Below, in pieces: positions 36,970 to 49,964 of a stretch of DNA of 64,000 nucleotides; the first letter of the stretch is position 1; every line of letters begins with the position of its first letter. Position numbers and translations under genes: made by a program. The notes under the pieces were generated by a model, which saw only the letters and a program-made list of their open reading frames with translations, was not told the DNA's origin and made no database searches. This stretch comes from Bursaphelenchus xylophilus (Eukaryota > Nematoda > Chromadorea > Rhabditida > Aphelenchoididae), in NCBI GenBank assembly GCA_904066235.2, contig CAJFCV020000006.1, positions 8,928,001 to 8,992,000 on the forward strand, read 5' to 3'.

Positions 36970-37494
36970 TCATTTCTTCGCCGGCGCTACGTTCTCCTCT
37001 GATCCCTGAGAAGACTCATGCGTCATGTCAACGTAATGCACCCACTTATCCTAAAATGAGTGAAATTAAAATTCTTCGACTTTTCATTATGTAATATTTC
37101 GCTCCCACCGACCTAAAGACAAAACCAAAACGAATTCACAGCCTACCTTCACCTTGAAGATGTTCATTTTCTGCAATTCCCGCTCAAGAGCCACCAAACA
37201 AATGCACAGCTGCTCAGACAACTCTGCAACGGAAATCTGCGGTCTTTCCTTGATGAGATCCAACAACCTTTTCCTGGCCAGCACCGAGAACTTGGACGTC
37301 TTCGTCTTCGGTTTCACGGACAAATCCCAATCTCCTTTTTGAAACTTCTGATACCAACGAAAAACTGTTGAGAAACCAACAGTCTTCTCGCCAAAGACTC
37401 CATTTATGTTCCTCAAGCACTGGGTCGGAGTTGAACCTCGTTTGTATTCATAGAAGACCAGATGACGGCAGTCAATGAGGTCGTTGTTATTCAT
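36970..37494 (-). CDS. mariner/Mos1-type HTH-only protein (domesticated transposase DNA-binding part)
   Basis: Minus-strand exons 37494-37147 and 37050-36970 give 142 residues, start ATG 37492-37494. The N-terminal half matches the first helix-turn-helix of mariner/SETMAR transposases: RHLVFYEYKRG, then NINGVFGE.TVGFSTVFRWYQKFQKGDW. A linker (VKPKTKTSKF) replaces the usual GRP-type hinge. The second HTH is visible as RKRLLDLIKERPQISVAELS, and exon 2 begins DKWVHYVDM, where mariner transposases have DKWVPHEL. It stops shortly after, with no DDD catalytic domain, and no terminal inverted repeats are visible beside it. It is intact, contains an intron and lies head to head with the TCP11 gene. 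It is probably a captured DNA-binding protein; target and role are unknown. Confidence 0.82.
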
Positions 37495-37785
37495 TTGGCT
37501 GCAAAGATTAACAAGGATAATATAATAAAAAATAAAACGAATCCATTATTTTACATTGTTGTGCAAATAATGGGCAAAAAGTTACACAAGGTTTCGCAAC
37601 TAATTAGCAGCAGCAAGTTGTAAAATGGCACCTAAAATCTTCAAAATGTCAAACATCGGCAGTCTTGTTGCGTCCCACCACGAAAAATTGGAGTGCCGCC
37701 CAGCGCTGGCGTTGTGTTTATTTCCAAAAATCTCCGGAGTTTTTTTTGTAAAGAAAGGTCGAACAGCTCCGAAGCGACTCTTTTC
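37495..37785. promoter_or_regulatory. 291-bp divergent promoter region
   Basis: The mariner-HTH gene (minus) and the TCP11-family gene (plus) start 291 bases apart and point away from each other, so both promoters and 5' UTRs must share this stretch. No defined motif was identified. Confidence 0.5.
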
Positions 37786-40126
37786 ATGTCACAGGATGGG
37801 AACCAAGATAATTCGAAGATCAACGACGTTGATGTAGCCGATTCCGAGGAGACGACCATCAAGAAGCCGAGAACTGATGTCTCCGAGCCCATTTCGATCA
37901 ACAGCACCACGAATGCAGAACCGAGTGGACGTCCATTGCCCATGTTCGTTGCGGGTAAGTTGAATTTTCGCCGCTTTCCCGTTGAAATTAAGATCAGAGA
38001 ACCAAATTTTTAGTGATCTTTGTTTTTTCTCGTCGTTTGTTTGCATGTAATACCTTTTTTGATGAAATTGCCTCCTTGGTTACGCGCTGGGGTTTCGCCT
38101 CAATTTAGTGAGATCTCTGGCGCAACGGATATCCCAAATTTGTACTTATGTCATAATATTGTGCAAGATTATTGGACTCTTTTGTCATGGATAATATAAA
38201 ATAAAAAAATCGCTTAAAAATTCGAAATAATGCATTCAAAACATTGCAGGTGCATCCCCAAACAAGTACTTGACCCTCGATCAGTTCAAGGAGTTCCAGC
38301 AGATGAACGATGAGCTCAAAAACATGGCCATAGCACATGAGATTTCGTTGGATCCGAATTTCTCAATTGAAGGTCTGAAGGAAAAAAGTTCGACTCAGCT
38401 CTCAAAGCAGGTTGAGGAGATGGGAAAGAAGGCATTTTATGACATTTTGAGAGAGCGATTAGCCGAGGATCCGCCTAATTATACACCTTTCTTCTCCTTG
38501 TATGCAGAACTAAAAGATCTCGCGTTGGAGGCTTCAACGGCCGCTTCAGCGAAGATTTTTGATAACTTTGACCCTGAAGAGCCAAAGAGGTCAGTTTGAA
38601 AAAGTTTTTACGATTGTCTACTCTTTGAGATTGTTTGTTTTTATGACGTTTTTTCTAATTTGGCTATGAGGTGAAATTTTTTTAATTTTTTGCACTGTGC
38701 AGAATAATTTGACCAAAATTTTCGAAATTTAAAATTAACTTATGATCGTTTAGACAACAAGAAAATAACTGTTTGGACATGGTCGGACTGGTCCACGCCT
38801 TTGTTGACAAACTTGGCAAAATTTGCGCTCCAATCCGAGATAGTCAAGTGGCCAAGTTGAAGAAGGAAAATGACCTCGTAAACTTGTTCAGGTAAGCATG
38901 AAATGCTTATACAAGACGTTTTTACAGTGGAGTACACACTTTGCTCGACGATATGAAACACGACATGTTGAACTTTACGGTAAAGGCCAACAGACATCAA
39001 ATTCTTCAGCATTCGGTTCAAATGGAGTCTCAGCAGTTTTTGAAACTCCTCAAATTTTCTCCACGTAAGAGATTTTCACATTTTCTAAGGAATTTTTGAA
39101 TTCCTTTTTGGGTTACTGACAGTAAAACTTACTGTAATTTACTTTTTCATACTGTATCTTTAGACCTTGCAAATGAAACACGAGCTTGGCTGGCCGAAGC
39201 CACCGCCGAATATCAATCGAAACTCCCGCCAGACCAGCCAATGCCCAGTAAAATCACAGAGAAACAGCTCACCCAGATCTTGGCCATAGGCTATGCAAGG
39301 CTTTTGGATGGAAAAAGAACCGGAGATTTGTTCCCAGAAACTCTAAAATATGATATATTGAGGGTGGAGAAGTTGTGGAAGGAGAAATTCCGGCTGGTAA
39401 TTTGTCTGACATCAGTTTTCATTGCATCGAATTTGGCTGGAAAGCAAGTTTGCGAAGAAACGGACTTCAAAAAACGACTGAAAAATAATTTGCTGGCGCT
39501 TTTGCAGGATGTGGATGAAAGGTAGGGGTGGAAGAGACTATGTTCTGTCTGAAAATGTCTTGATTTGGAATTTGTTTTGACAATGATCATCGTTTTTGGC
39601 CATGTTTCTTAAGTTTTGTCAAGTATAACATAACTTTTTGTTTAGTAAACTAAAAGAAGCTTTGGAAACAGTTTTTTTGGAGTGTGATCGACAGCTGAAG
39701 ACATCACTTGGCGATAAATGGAACGAAACCTTCTCGGCCCTCCTGAAACGACAGATTATTGCGGTGGAAAATGAGAGTAACCCGGTCAGAAGGATAGTTG
39801 GTAAGTTTTTGGTCAAAAGATAACTTTAGAAGCTATTCAGAATGGCGTAAAGTTTTTTAAGTAATTGAGTAATAAACTTAATTTTAGAGGATCGAATGTT
39901 CTCGATCATTAGCACGATCCTCACCGGCCCTCAGGCAATGAAAGATCAGGGCAGCCGCCTGCCGCCCGGACTCAGTCTAATCGAAGAGGAATTGGTCGCT
40001 CTGATCAGCCAATACCTCCCAGTCACATTCCACAACTCTCGGAGCTTCTGCCAATTCTACACCGCCACCATCAACGAACATCTCCACCACCAATCCAGCC
40101 CTCAAAAACCTTCCACATCTCAATAG
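37786..40126 (+). CDS. TCP11 (T-complex protein 11) family protein
   Basis: Exons 37786-37954, 38250-38589, 38754-38891, 38928-39064, 39164-39521, 39646-39800 and 39888-40126 join in phase into 511 residues. I chose ATG 37786; a longer in-frame stretch upstream opens only at GTG. After a polar N-terminus of about 65 residues, the TCP11 domain runs to the C-terminus. Typical blocks are MAIAHEISLDPNFSIE, KAFYDILRERLAEDPPNYTPFFSLYAELKD and a later GKICAPIRDSQVAKLKK, matching the LCAPxRDxEVxxL of vertebrate TCP11/TCP11L1. The protein is largely helical, without signal peptide or membrane segments, and of normal family length. In mammals TCP11 is linked to sperm function; the nematode role is unknown. 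It shares a divergent promoter region with the mariner-HTH gene. Confidence 0.9.
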
Positions 40127-41418
40127 ATTTTTGAATGTTATACATTGTAGAAGAATTTTACATCATATTGAACCTAAACTATATTTAAATCCATCCCTCA
40201 TCGCCCTAAAAATCGTATTTTGGATGTATAAATCTAATTTTCCCCGAAGTTACCGTAATTTTTTGTTTGATATAGCTAAAGTAAGATGTCAAAGGTCATT
40301 CACCCCCCGGACGGCCTTTTATTTCGCACACTGGGAAGCCGGGCCATAATTCCGGCTCTGGCCATTGTTGTCCGTCTCAATCTCATTTGTTTTCCGCAAA
40401 AAACACGATAACAATCTCCCACCCACGAAAATCAATAGTTGACATTTCGTCCAATTCCGCGGCGAAACCCCACAGCCTCCATTTTTTTTGTCTCGTCGCA
40501 CGCTACGCGAACAAGAAGGAGAATATGCGAGTGGTTGGGGAGGATGGACGGACTGTGTGTGTGCTGTGCTGCCGGCTCGGGTTGACTCCAATTTACACTT
40601 ACTTTTTTAGCCAATCTTAGACACAAATTTCTCCAGAATTAGGAAATTTCAACGGGCCTGCGGCGGGATGTCGAATTTATTATAAACGAAATGCCCGATT
40701 TTTTTATGGGTTTTGGTGATATTTCGGACTTTTTGCGTTTGTTTGGCCGTTTTTAGTGTTATCTTACACTTGATGCCCGGATGAAGGTAATTGTTTATTC
40801 TGATGTGAAATTTATCGAATTTGGTATTCTGATGCAGGCTCCTGGTGGCTCTTGTCTTTTTATTTTGTCTGGATAGTTGTTTTTTGGGGATTTTACACTT
40901 TTGTTTGACAAAAAGATCATGTATAATATAATCTTTTACTTTTGACGGTATTATTCTTGTTTCCAGCTGTGTTTTTGTGCTTTGCGCGTAGCCAGTGATG
41001 TGAGTTTGATACCTAGACTTTTTTCTTCTGGGGTTTTGCGTTATTTTTTGACCGAGAATAGTTTCCTTTTTTATAAAGGTCATCTGTAATATTACTCGCC
41101 AAAGTCTTACTTATTTTTGTTTATACCAAAGTATTTCTCAACAATTGGTTGGGTAATTGAAGATTCTGTTGGGAAATTCAGATTTTGGAACTGATTGTGC
41201 AGTTTCTTATCAAATTCTGACGTTTTTTTGGTTTGATATGTTATCTACAAAGTAATTACATTATTTCTTTTTCTTGACTTTGATTTTTGATGGTTATGGT
41301 TGAGATAAACCTCTTTTCTGACCTACCGTTCTTGTTGGAACATTTTAAATTTACATTTTTAACGATTATTTTATTAAAATCATCAATTTTAGGTTGATCA
41401 CCTACTACAACATCAGGA
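40127..41418. other. intergenic between TCP11-like gene and csb-1
   Basis: 1.3 kb with the TCP11-gene 3' UTR and the csb-1 5' region. Open frames of 65-145 codons are present on both strands but none has a recognisable motif. A TTTTAG about 27 bases before the csb-1 ATG (ending at 41392) is a likely cis or trans splice acceptor for its 5' UTR. Confidence 0.5.
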
Positions 41419-44400
41419 ATGGACCCATTCGCGTCGGATAGTGAAGACACGAATGATCAGCAGGTTCCGGAAGACCCAGAACAATTTGCGGCAGAAGATG
41501 AGAGGATTCTGGAGCGGCCCGTGGTTTCAGATCTTTTGGACCGGCGAAAAATCCAACAAAACAGCTTCGAAGAAGAGCTGAATGGAGTGGCCGCATATGA
41601 TGCGAACGCTCTCGAAAGGGGATACATTAACCAGGTCAGTTATTTTGTTTTTCTTTTCTTTTTGGTGTTTAGAAAAGAGAATGGAGAGAGAATTGAATAA
41701 TTCGATGAGTCGTCATGGATAATATGGGAAATTCGCTCGATTATTACTTGCTTCATAGATAGCGGGTTTTGTTTGTTGTTTTGCACTTTTTTGGGTACTT
41801 TGCGTGTGGTAAAAGTCTAGTCGATTTGTTTGGTACCTGAAATTATTATCTTTCGTCAATTTTAGGCGGAATCGGCTCTCGAGCAATTCAGTTCAAAACC
41901 GTCGAGTTCAAAAGGTGTTGACAATCTCTTGGAAGCGGATTCAGCTATTAAAACTGGCGAACTCACTCCGTTCGATCTTTTGCAACAACAAAAATCTAAA
42001 GATGAGCCTACGACAATACCAAGAAAAGCAGTTAAACATGGATTTAATCCTCTACCAGCCAAGGCGTCGACCTCAAAAGCCTTTGTCAAGCAGATCTCAT
42101 CTTCGTCGGCTACAGATGAAGAATATTATGGCTCGAGTGCCAGCGACTATGAAGATGAAGAAGATCCGATTCAAATGTCCAGAAAAGTTGGAAGGAACAG
42201 AAACTTGAAGAAAAGAACTCTCAAAGCGAAGGACGATGGAAATCAAGATGACTTTTTTGATAGAATAAGGTGAGACTGTTATTGGATATAAAAATTTTTC
42301 ATTGTTTTAGTCAATACCAAGAGGAACAAGAAAAGTTGCAAAGTGAAGGTCTTCCGAATGATATTGATAGTGGATTCCAAACCATCTTGGACAATTTTAA
42401 AGTAACTACCGTTGTCTGGGATAAGCTGTACAAGTGAGTAATTTTTTTATTTTTCGAATTTCAAATTTTAGGGTTGTAATATGAATTTTTGGAAAAAGTA
42501 GGATCGTTTTTGATTCAGATTTAATCTGAGTGGTCCGTGACTTTGGTCCAAATTTACCGTTTTCCATTTTAGATACCAAAAGACGGGTGTCCGATGGCTT
42601 TTACAACTCCATAAACAGCATGTCGGGGGTATTCTGGCGGACGAAATGGGTCTCGGAAAGACGATTCAGATAGCCATCTTGCTTCGAGCCATCGCCGAGA
42701 CCGCCGAACCCTCGAGAATCTTCAAATTCAAAGGCCTTGGCCCCTCTCTGATCGTCTGCCCGGCCACTCTGATCTTCCAATGGGTCAAAGAATTGAATAC
42801 CTGGTTCCCAAAATGTCGAGTCATCGTTTTTCACTCCTCCTCTCCACATTTTTCGAATAAATCCAAGCTGCTGCAGATTTCCGCAAAGCCAGTACAGTAA
42901 GTGGTTATTTTCATTATTATTTTTTTTTGTGTTTTAGGACTGGAACAGTGGTAATAACATCGTATTCGACCTTCACAAGTGAATGTAAAAAGTTGGTAAA
43001 GCTCAACTGGCATTACGCGATACTTGATGAAGGCCATAAAATACGAAATCCGGATACGAAGGTGAGGATTTTTGATTGATATGTACATGTGGCATGGTGA
43101 ATGTAAGTTTTTCATAATTTAGCCTTCTTAAACCGAGTTGAATTTTACAATGTTTATTGTTTTCAGGTCACAATGTCGATAAAAGAGATCAGAACGCCCC
43201 ATCGAATATTACTGTCAGCATCTCCCATGCAAAATAACTTGAAAGAACTCTGGTCTCTCGTGGATTTTGTGTATCCCGGCCGGCTTGGAGCTCTCAAAGA
43301 ATTCAATGATCGGTTTGCAATCCCTATAACTCAAGGCGGCCTGGCTTCGGCAAGCAAAACTCAACTCAGAGTGGCTTATAAATGTGCTTGTATATTAAGG
43401 TAGGTGAACATGATTATTTTATGAGATATGAAATTAAAATTGAGGAGGGAAAAGGTAAAATAAGGTCTATTTTTGTATAAAATTATGATTTTTTTGTAGA
43501 CGAATTTTTATTAAAATTGGAATTTTCAGAGACGCAATCAACCCATATATGTTGAGAAGAATGAAAAAAGACGTTGAAATGGTATTAAACTTGCCCGAAA
43601 AGACGGAGCAGGTGAGCAAGTACTTGTTTTATATATTATTTATGCCTAAATTATTGCCCTTTTATTCTAAATGTATGAGGCAATGAATAATTCAGAGTTT
43701 TCCCCCATTTTTTGCATGATTTGAAAATTTTTTTGATTGTTCACTTTATTTTTCGACTTTCAGGTACTCTTTTGTGACATTACCGAGTACCAGAGGAACT
43801 TGTATAAAGAGTATTTGGCGTCAAGGGAGTGTAAATCAGTCTTATCTGGCCAAATGCACCCATTTGCGGGACTGATTGTACTAAGAAAGCTCTGCAATCA
43901 CCCGGATCTGGTCACTGGGTCGCCGGGCGTAAGAACCGGAGAGAAATCAGACGACTCAGACTTTGGAAACACCTCAAGGAGCGGGAAATTGCATGTCGCG
44001 GAGAGTTTACTGGCCCTTTGGAAACATCAAGGACATAAAGTTTTGTTATTTACACAAAGCAAACAAATGTTGACAATTTTGGAGAAAATGGTGATAATGC
44101 AGGGCTACAATTACCTCAGAATGGATGGAGGAACACCGATCGGGGCCAGACAAGGCATGGTCAAGCGGTTTAATGAGGTTAGTTGGGGCTTGGAGGGAGA
44201 TTTGGACATTGGGATATTGATGTAGTAGTAAAAAAAAATTTCCAAATTCTATATTGCCGATTTAGATGGTTGGCTGAAGTTTTGGTTGTTGGTAAAGGAT
44301 TATATTGGGTTGTATTTTTTAGAATAACCGCTGGTTTAGGTTAAAATTAGGACTAGGTGAAACAATTATATTACACATAGTACACCGATCCTAAGATTTT

Positions 44401-46386
44401 GATTTTTTAGACTCCTGACATTTTTGTGTTCCTCCTAACAACCAGAGTAGGCGGGTTGGGCCTCAATTTGACCGGTGCAAACCGGGTCCTCATCTTTGAC
44501 CCCGATTGGAACCCCTCGACGGACACACAAGCCAGAGAAAGAGCCTACAGAATCGGGCAAAATAGAAGAGTTACCATCTACAGATTGATGACTTCTGGCA
44601 CAATTGAAGAGAAAATTTATCAAAGACAAGTCTTCAAACAGTTCTTGAGCGATCGAGTCCTGGTGAATCCGAAGCAAAGAAGATTTGTAAAAACGAATGA
44701 TCTCTACGAATTATTCAAATTGGGCGATGGAGGAAGTTGCGAGACGGAAACAGGCGCGATATTCCATGGAGAAACTAAGGAGGTCAATAAGAACAACTTT
44801 TTTGATGAACAGGCCAAAAAGTAAGAGGATTTTGTATTAATTTTGGCAATTTTTATATTGTGTTATGCAGTTTGGTTGATTTTCTTATGGTTTTTGAAAA
44901 TTTTAGTGTTCTAGGGTAATGTAAATTGTTTAGGAAGAAGAAAGACGCCAAGAAAAAGCAGAAGGAACCAGAAAAAATTGATTTGGATGCAGAAGATGAG
45001 GATCCAGAATATGAAATTCAGCTTACAGAAGAGTACAAGCAAGAACTGTGGAAGAAAGCCCAGGAAAAGTTGGGCAAGGCAGAGGAAAAGACCTATATTT
45101 ATGATGAATTGGACGAAGAAATGAAGAAAAAAATTGATAATCTACCGGAAAATCACCCATTGAAAAGGAGAGTGATTAGAAAAGAAACGAACATCGAGCC
45201 GGAAGAGGGAGAAGTAGTCGAAAAGAAGGAGAAAAAGTCCAAGAAGAGAAGACTTTTGGACGGAAAATTTGAAATCAAATTTTTGAAAAAACAACGAACT
45301 TATCGCCCGCCGAAAGAAAAGGAAGAAAAGGAATTAATGGAGAAGAAACAACATGAAAAACAGGACGCATTTGTGCTACAGCACTTGCTGAAGAATGCTG
45401 GAGTCCATTCAGCGCTTAGGCATGATCAGGTAAAAAATTCAGGGAGGTTTTATATTATTTTAGGTGATTTTGGGGATTTGTGGAAAATTTTGTTGATTTT
45501 TAATAGTTTTTGGCTGAGATTTTAGTTGCATTTGCTTTCAGATTGTCGGAGAGACCAAGAAGAACGATGACATTGATTTGGTCGAAGCTCACGCTGAAAC
45601 GGTAGCCAAGAGAGCGGCCGAAGTCTTGAAGTTGAGTAGAAAACGCCACTCGGATTTTGTCCGCCACGCCTGTTCGAATGAGCCATCGAAAAAGTCGATT
45701 TTTGGAAGAAAACGGACTGTTCTTACGGATGAATTGGAAGAAGCGTCCAAGGAAGAGGAGGAGAAGTTACCAGCCATGTTTAACGGAGGCCTAAAGAATA
45801 GTGTCGGCGCCCTTTCATCGACCGAATTGTTCAGTGAAATTAAGAAAAAGAGGGCAGAACAGATGGATGATCATGTTGTTGTGGATGCGGTAGACCAGAA
45901 TGATGAAAGTGTAGTAAGTTTTGGGGAGATTTGGGATATTGTAGTAGGTGATAGATAATGAAATAATTTTTGATTTTTTTTTGGTATTTTTTGAAAGAAT
46001 TTTGTTTCCAGCTGTATCCATCTTTGGCCCAGAATAAGAAGAAGCCTGATTATGCGCTTGGCGATGAGTACGAAGCATTGGCAGAAGATATCCGACTGTT
46101 TTTTGTCAGTAGAAATGGCCGGGCGACGACCGGAGAACTTTTGGATAAATTTAAGGTAAAAAATTTTTTGAGGGTTGTTGTTGGTGGTTGGTGTGGATTA
46201 ATGAAGGGTTAGGAACATTGCTAGATTGTTCAGTGGGTAATATGACATGTTTCAAAACTGTTTTACGTTATATTGTTTTAGAAGAAGGTCCAGCCCAAAG
46301 ATTCGTTCGCTTTCCGCTCCATCCTCCGAAAAATCGCTCTCCAGTTGCCGAATTCACATTGGGCTTTGAAGGAAGAGTACTATTGA
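41419..46386 (+). CDS. csb-1: CSB / ERCC6 SWI2/SNF2 ATPase (transcription-coupled repair)
   Basis: Thirteen exons (41419-41634, 41866-42269, 42311-42433, 42573-42896, 42938-43061, 43167-43399, 43530-43611, 43764-44177, 44411-44820, 44934-45429, 45542-45913, 46012-46155, 46282-46386) join in phase to 1148 residues. Helicase motifs in order: [38 protein letters not shown]; then [40 protein letters not shown]. The segment [21 protein letters not shown] is specific to CSB. An acidic N-terminus precedes the ATPase and a long Lys/Glu-rich region follows. The last exon ends WALKEEYY, aligning with the conserved CSB C-terminal helical domain. Known role: recognises stalled RNA polymerase II and starts transcription-coupled nucleotide excision repair. 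No break was found. Confidence 0.95.
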
Positions 46387-47534
46387 AGCAATGCATACGA
46401 TCCGCATGGTGGTATTATGCGATGAATTTATTTTCCCCGCGTTGTTTGGAATTTCCTCGGGGGTTTTTGCACAGTGCAGTTTTCTGCCTAGAAAGACGCG
46501 AGTTTTTGTGCTCGCAGAAGTCTACTCGAGAGGAGAAGATCTTGAAAGAGCTTTTAGTTGATAGGTTGACTAAAAAATAAGTTTTTGGATGTAAATGTTT
46601 TCCAAGCTAAATTTAATTTCATGTATATTGTCCTTGTGTTGCGTCTTTTCCATGTTTGTTTTGTTTATCAAGACATGTAAAGTGATTTCCTTACAGCCCG
46701 AATGATCTTGCCTTTCATATAGTCCCTCAAAATTACATATCTCTGAGCTTATCAAGTATAATATTTAAGATCCTTTTGATTTGTTTAATTTTCTATTCTT
46801 TCTTTAATAGTCGTGTTATAATTTAATTACTGGTGATGGCTAATGCCCGATTGAATGTCTTTCTTGTTTGTTGGTGATTGATTGTACTGTATTTATTGAA
46901 TAAAATTAAAATTTTCGTATTGTTGATGTTGGTTTAGATGATAATGGTTAGTTTACCATTGGATATCGTTGATTAATGTTGTTTTAGATTTTTATAGGAT
47001 TGCAAGGTGTGATGGAGACGTTGGGGATGTGTTGGATTTTATTGGAGAGTTGGAGGATGGGATTTTTGAGGTTTTTATATTATTTTTTGTATATTTAGGT
47101 CGTATTCCGGTTATTTTTTGGATGACTTATATTGTTTTACAAGTCAATTTTATTTTAAAAAATTTTTGTTCCAAAACACCCATTGGAAGTGTTTTTGCCC
47201 ATTTTTGGCTCGAATTACTGGCTTTTGCTGACATTCCCAATTACATGAGTTTCGAAGATATTCCTTACTTTTTCAGTGAAAGTTGAGATTTTTTTGGATT
47301 TTTTTTTACTTTTTATTTTTAATAGGTATGCAATTTTTATTTGTATTCATAAAAAAATCAACAAACGTATTTTAAAAATTTGCCGGAGGTATTTGTGGGT
47401 CTTTTTTTGCTATTTTTATTCTATCTGGACCTTGATGTTTAATTTAATTTTTTTTTCGTGAATTAGCTTTATTTCGCGACTCTTAACTTTTAAATTTTTT
47501 CTCTGTCACTCAACTCCCTTACCATTCCTTGCAG
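46387..47534. other. intergenic between csb-1 and sur-6
   Basis: 1.15 kb, T-rich, on the same strand as both neighbours. AATAAA at 46899-46904 may be a polyadenylation signal. A 5' exon of sur-6 could lie here, because the first recognised sur-6 exon begins at a good acceptor (CCTTGCAG, ending 47534), but none was identified. Confidence 0.45.
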
Positions 47535-49964
47535 CTGAAGGCAAAAATTCCGCGTTTTTTGAGGCGCTTCTCCTCCAAAAAACGGGACCAACACCAGAAC
47601 CAGAAGGCCACCAACTCAGCCCCCAATTCCCAGTCCCCCAGCCCCACGCCCGCCGCCACAATCCCACCCGAGCCGCAGCCCAGCACCTCTAGTCCCAACG
47701 AGAACCGGCTAGCCGGACAGCCAAACAGCGGCTCAACGATGGAACGCATGGAATACACGGACGTTGAGCAGAAGGCCAAGAAAAATGAGCGTGTAGAAGC
47801 GGTGGGAGACGCCATGGAGACGGACGAGCCCAACCGACAAATACAATGGCGATTCTCGCAACTCAAAGGTGCCATGGATCAGGCCGTAGCCAGCGATGGT
47901 AAGTTTTATGAGAGGTTTTTGGCTTTGAGTCAAGTGTTATATAGTTTAGGTCAGAAAAGGTGATTTTTTGAGGGTGATTACGTTAGTTGTGTTTGATAAT
48001 GAAGGAAAATACAATTGAAGATTGTATATTTGATTTGTATAGTCATGGAGATATAATTTTGCATTTTTTCAGCTGATCAAATCACAACGGTCCAGTTCAG
48101 CGAAGACGGGGAATTGTTAACAACCGGTGATCGAGGAGGTCGGATAGTCATTTTCAAGAGGAGTGAAGTGAGTTTTTCTTTATTTTTGTTCTGGTTTTAG
48201 ATGAATTTGGATCAAAAGGGAAATTTTTGGCTATGATAATGTAAAGTATTGCCGGTTTTTGCGGGGAAAAGAATTTTCTTGGTTTGATGTCCAGGATATG
48301 GCTGAAATAATGTCTAATTTGCAGAGTTATCAGCCCAACGGCCGTCGCTCGGCAGAATACGCGGTGTATTCGACGTTCCAATCGCATGAACCCGAGTTCG
48401 ATTACTTGAAATCCCTGGAGATTGAGGAGAAGATTAACCAAATAAAATGGATGAAAAAGAAGAGCAGCTCCGACTTTTTATTGTCAACGAATGGTAGGTC
48501 CCATTTCGAGATTGTTTCTATTGAAATTTAGACAAAACAATAAAATTGTGGAAGATATCGGAGAGGAGAAAACAGTTATCAGATGGCAATTTTAATATCA
48601 GCAGGGATAATGGGCGCTTAAAACGAGTCAACGACGACCTCCTCTTACCTCAACTAGAAGATATGGAGCTGGTGGTGGAGGCCACACCACGCAGAGTCTA
48701 TTCGAATGCTCATACATACCATATTAATTCGATAAGTCTGAATGCGGATCAGGTGAGATTTTTTGTTATTTTTGAGGGGTTTAGATTGTTTTTGAAATGG
48801 AACAGGGTTTTTTTTGAAAAGTTTGGAGCCAATAGTAACTCAAAAAAAAAGTTGTGTTAGTTAGAAAACGGTATTTCTTGTGAAGTTTTTATTGTACTAG
48901 ACAAAAGTTGCCAAGTTAGCGAAAGAATAAGTGTTGCAGAGTATAATTATTACTTCAAGACCTTTAAAAATATATATAATATTATACATTCATATAAAAA
49001 TCTATATTTTGTAAAAAAAAACATTGGAAAAAAGATATATAAAAATCGGAAATTTTCTTTGGTTCATCCTAATAGAACCTTTTTTTAATCCAGGACACAT
49101 TTATCTCCGCTGACGACTTGAGGATAAACCTCTGGCACCACGAAATCACGAAAGAATCCTTCACTATCGTCGACATAAAACCGGCCAACATGGAGGAGCT
49201 GGTGGAGGTGATAACGTCGGCCGAATTCCATCCCCAAAGCGACTTTATGTTCGCCTACGGCAGTTCGAAAGGCCTGGTTCGACTTTGCGATACCCGTCAA
49301 AAAGCCCTGTGCGATGAGGCCGCCAAAGTTTTCGAAGCCAAGGACGAAATGCACGGCTTCTTTTCGGAGATTGTGAGCTCGGTGTCGGACGTCAAGTTCT
49401 CGAACAATGGCCGGTATCTGCTGACGAGAGATTATTTGAGCGCATATGTCTGGGATTTGAAGATGGATTCGGCTCCAATTGAGACCTACAGTATCCATGA
49501 TTATCTGCGAAATAAGTTGTGCACTCTGTATGAAAATGATGCCATATTCGACAAGTTCGAGTCCTGTTGGAGTGGAGATGACACGTAGGTTGAGGGGAAG
49601 GGATGATTTTTGGGGTTTCGAGGAGGGGTTTTATTGTTTTAGGCAGTGAGGAAAAATTGGGAGGAAAATGAGAAGTTTAGTTTTACACTTTTTTAGACAT
49701 ATCCTAAGCGGCTCCTACAACAACTACTTCCGCACCTTCGACCGGGGCACCGGCCAAGACACCGTCGCCGAAGCCAACTACCGCCTCTACCGGCAGGAGA
49801 ACGGGTCCCTACAACGCGGCCAACTCTGCGGCCAACCCCGCACCGAAGTGGACCTGGAGTCGCTGGACTTTGACGCCAAAATCATGCACTCGGCCTGGCA
49901 TCCCAAGGAGAATATCGTGGCCCTCGCGGCCGGTAACCTACTCTACGTGTTCGAAGCCGATTAG
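47535..49964 (+). CDS. sur-6: PP2A regulatory subunit B55 (PR55), SUR-6 orthologue
   Basis: Exons 47535-47898, 48073-48167, 48325-48493, 48532-48752, 49094-49584 and 49697-49964. From ATG 47739 the product is 467 residues. The frame is also open upstream to the acceptor at 47534, giving a basic, Pro/Ser-rich extension ([14 protein letters not shown]..) that may be coding if an upstream exon exists. The B55 beta-propeller is complete: [115 protein letters not shown] and [12 protein letters not shown]. Known role: directs PP2A to substrates in Ras signalling, centriole assembly and mitotic exit. High conservation makes the identity secure; only the N-terminus is uncertain. Confidence 0.95.
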
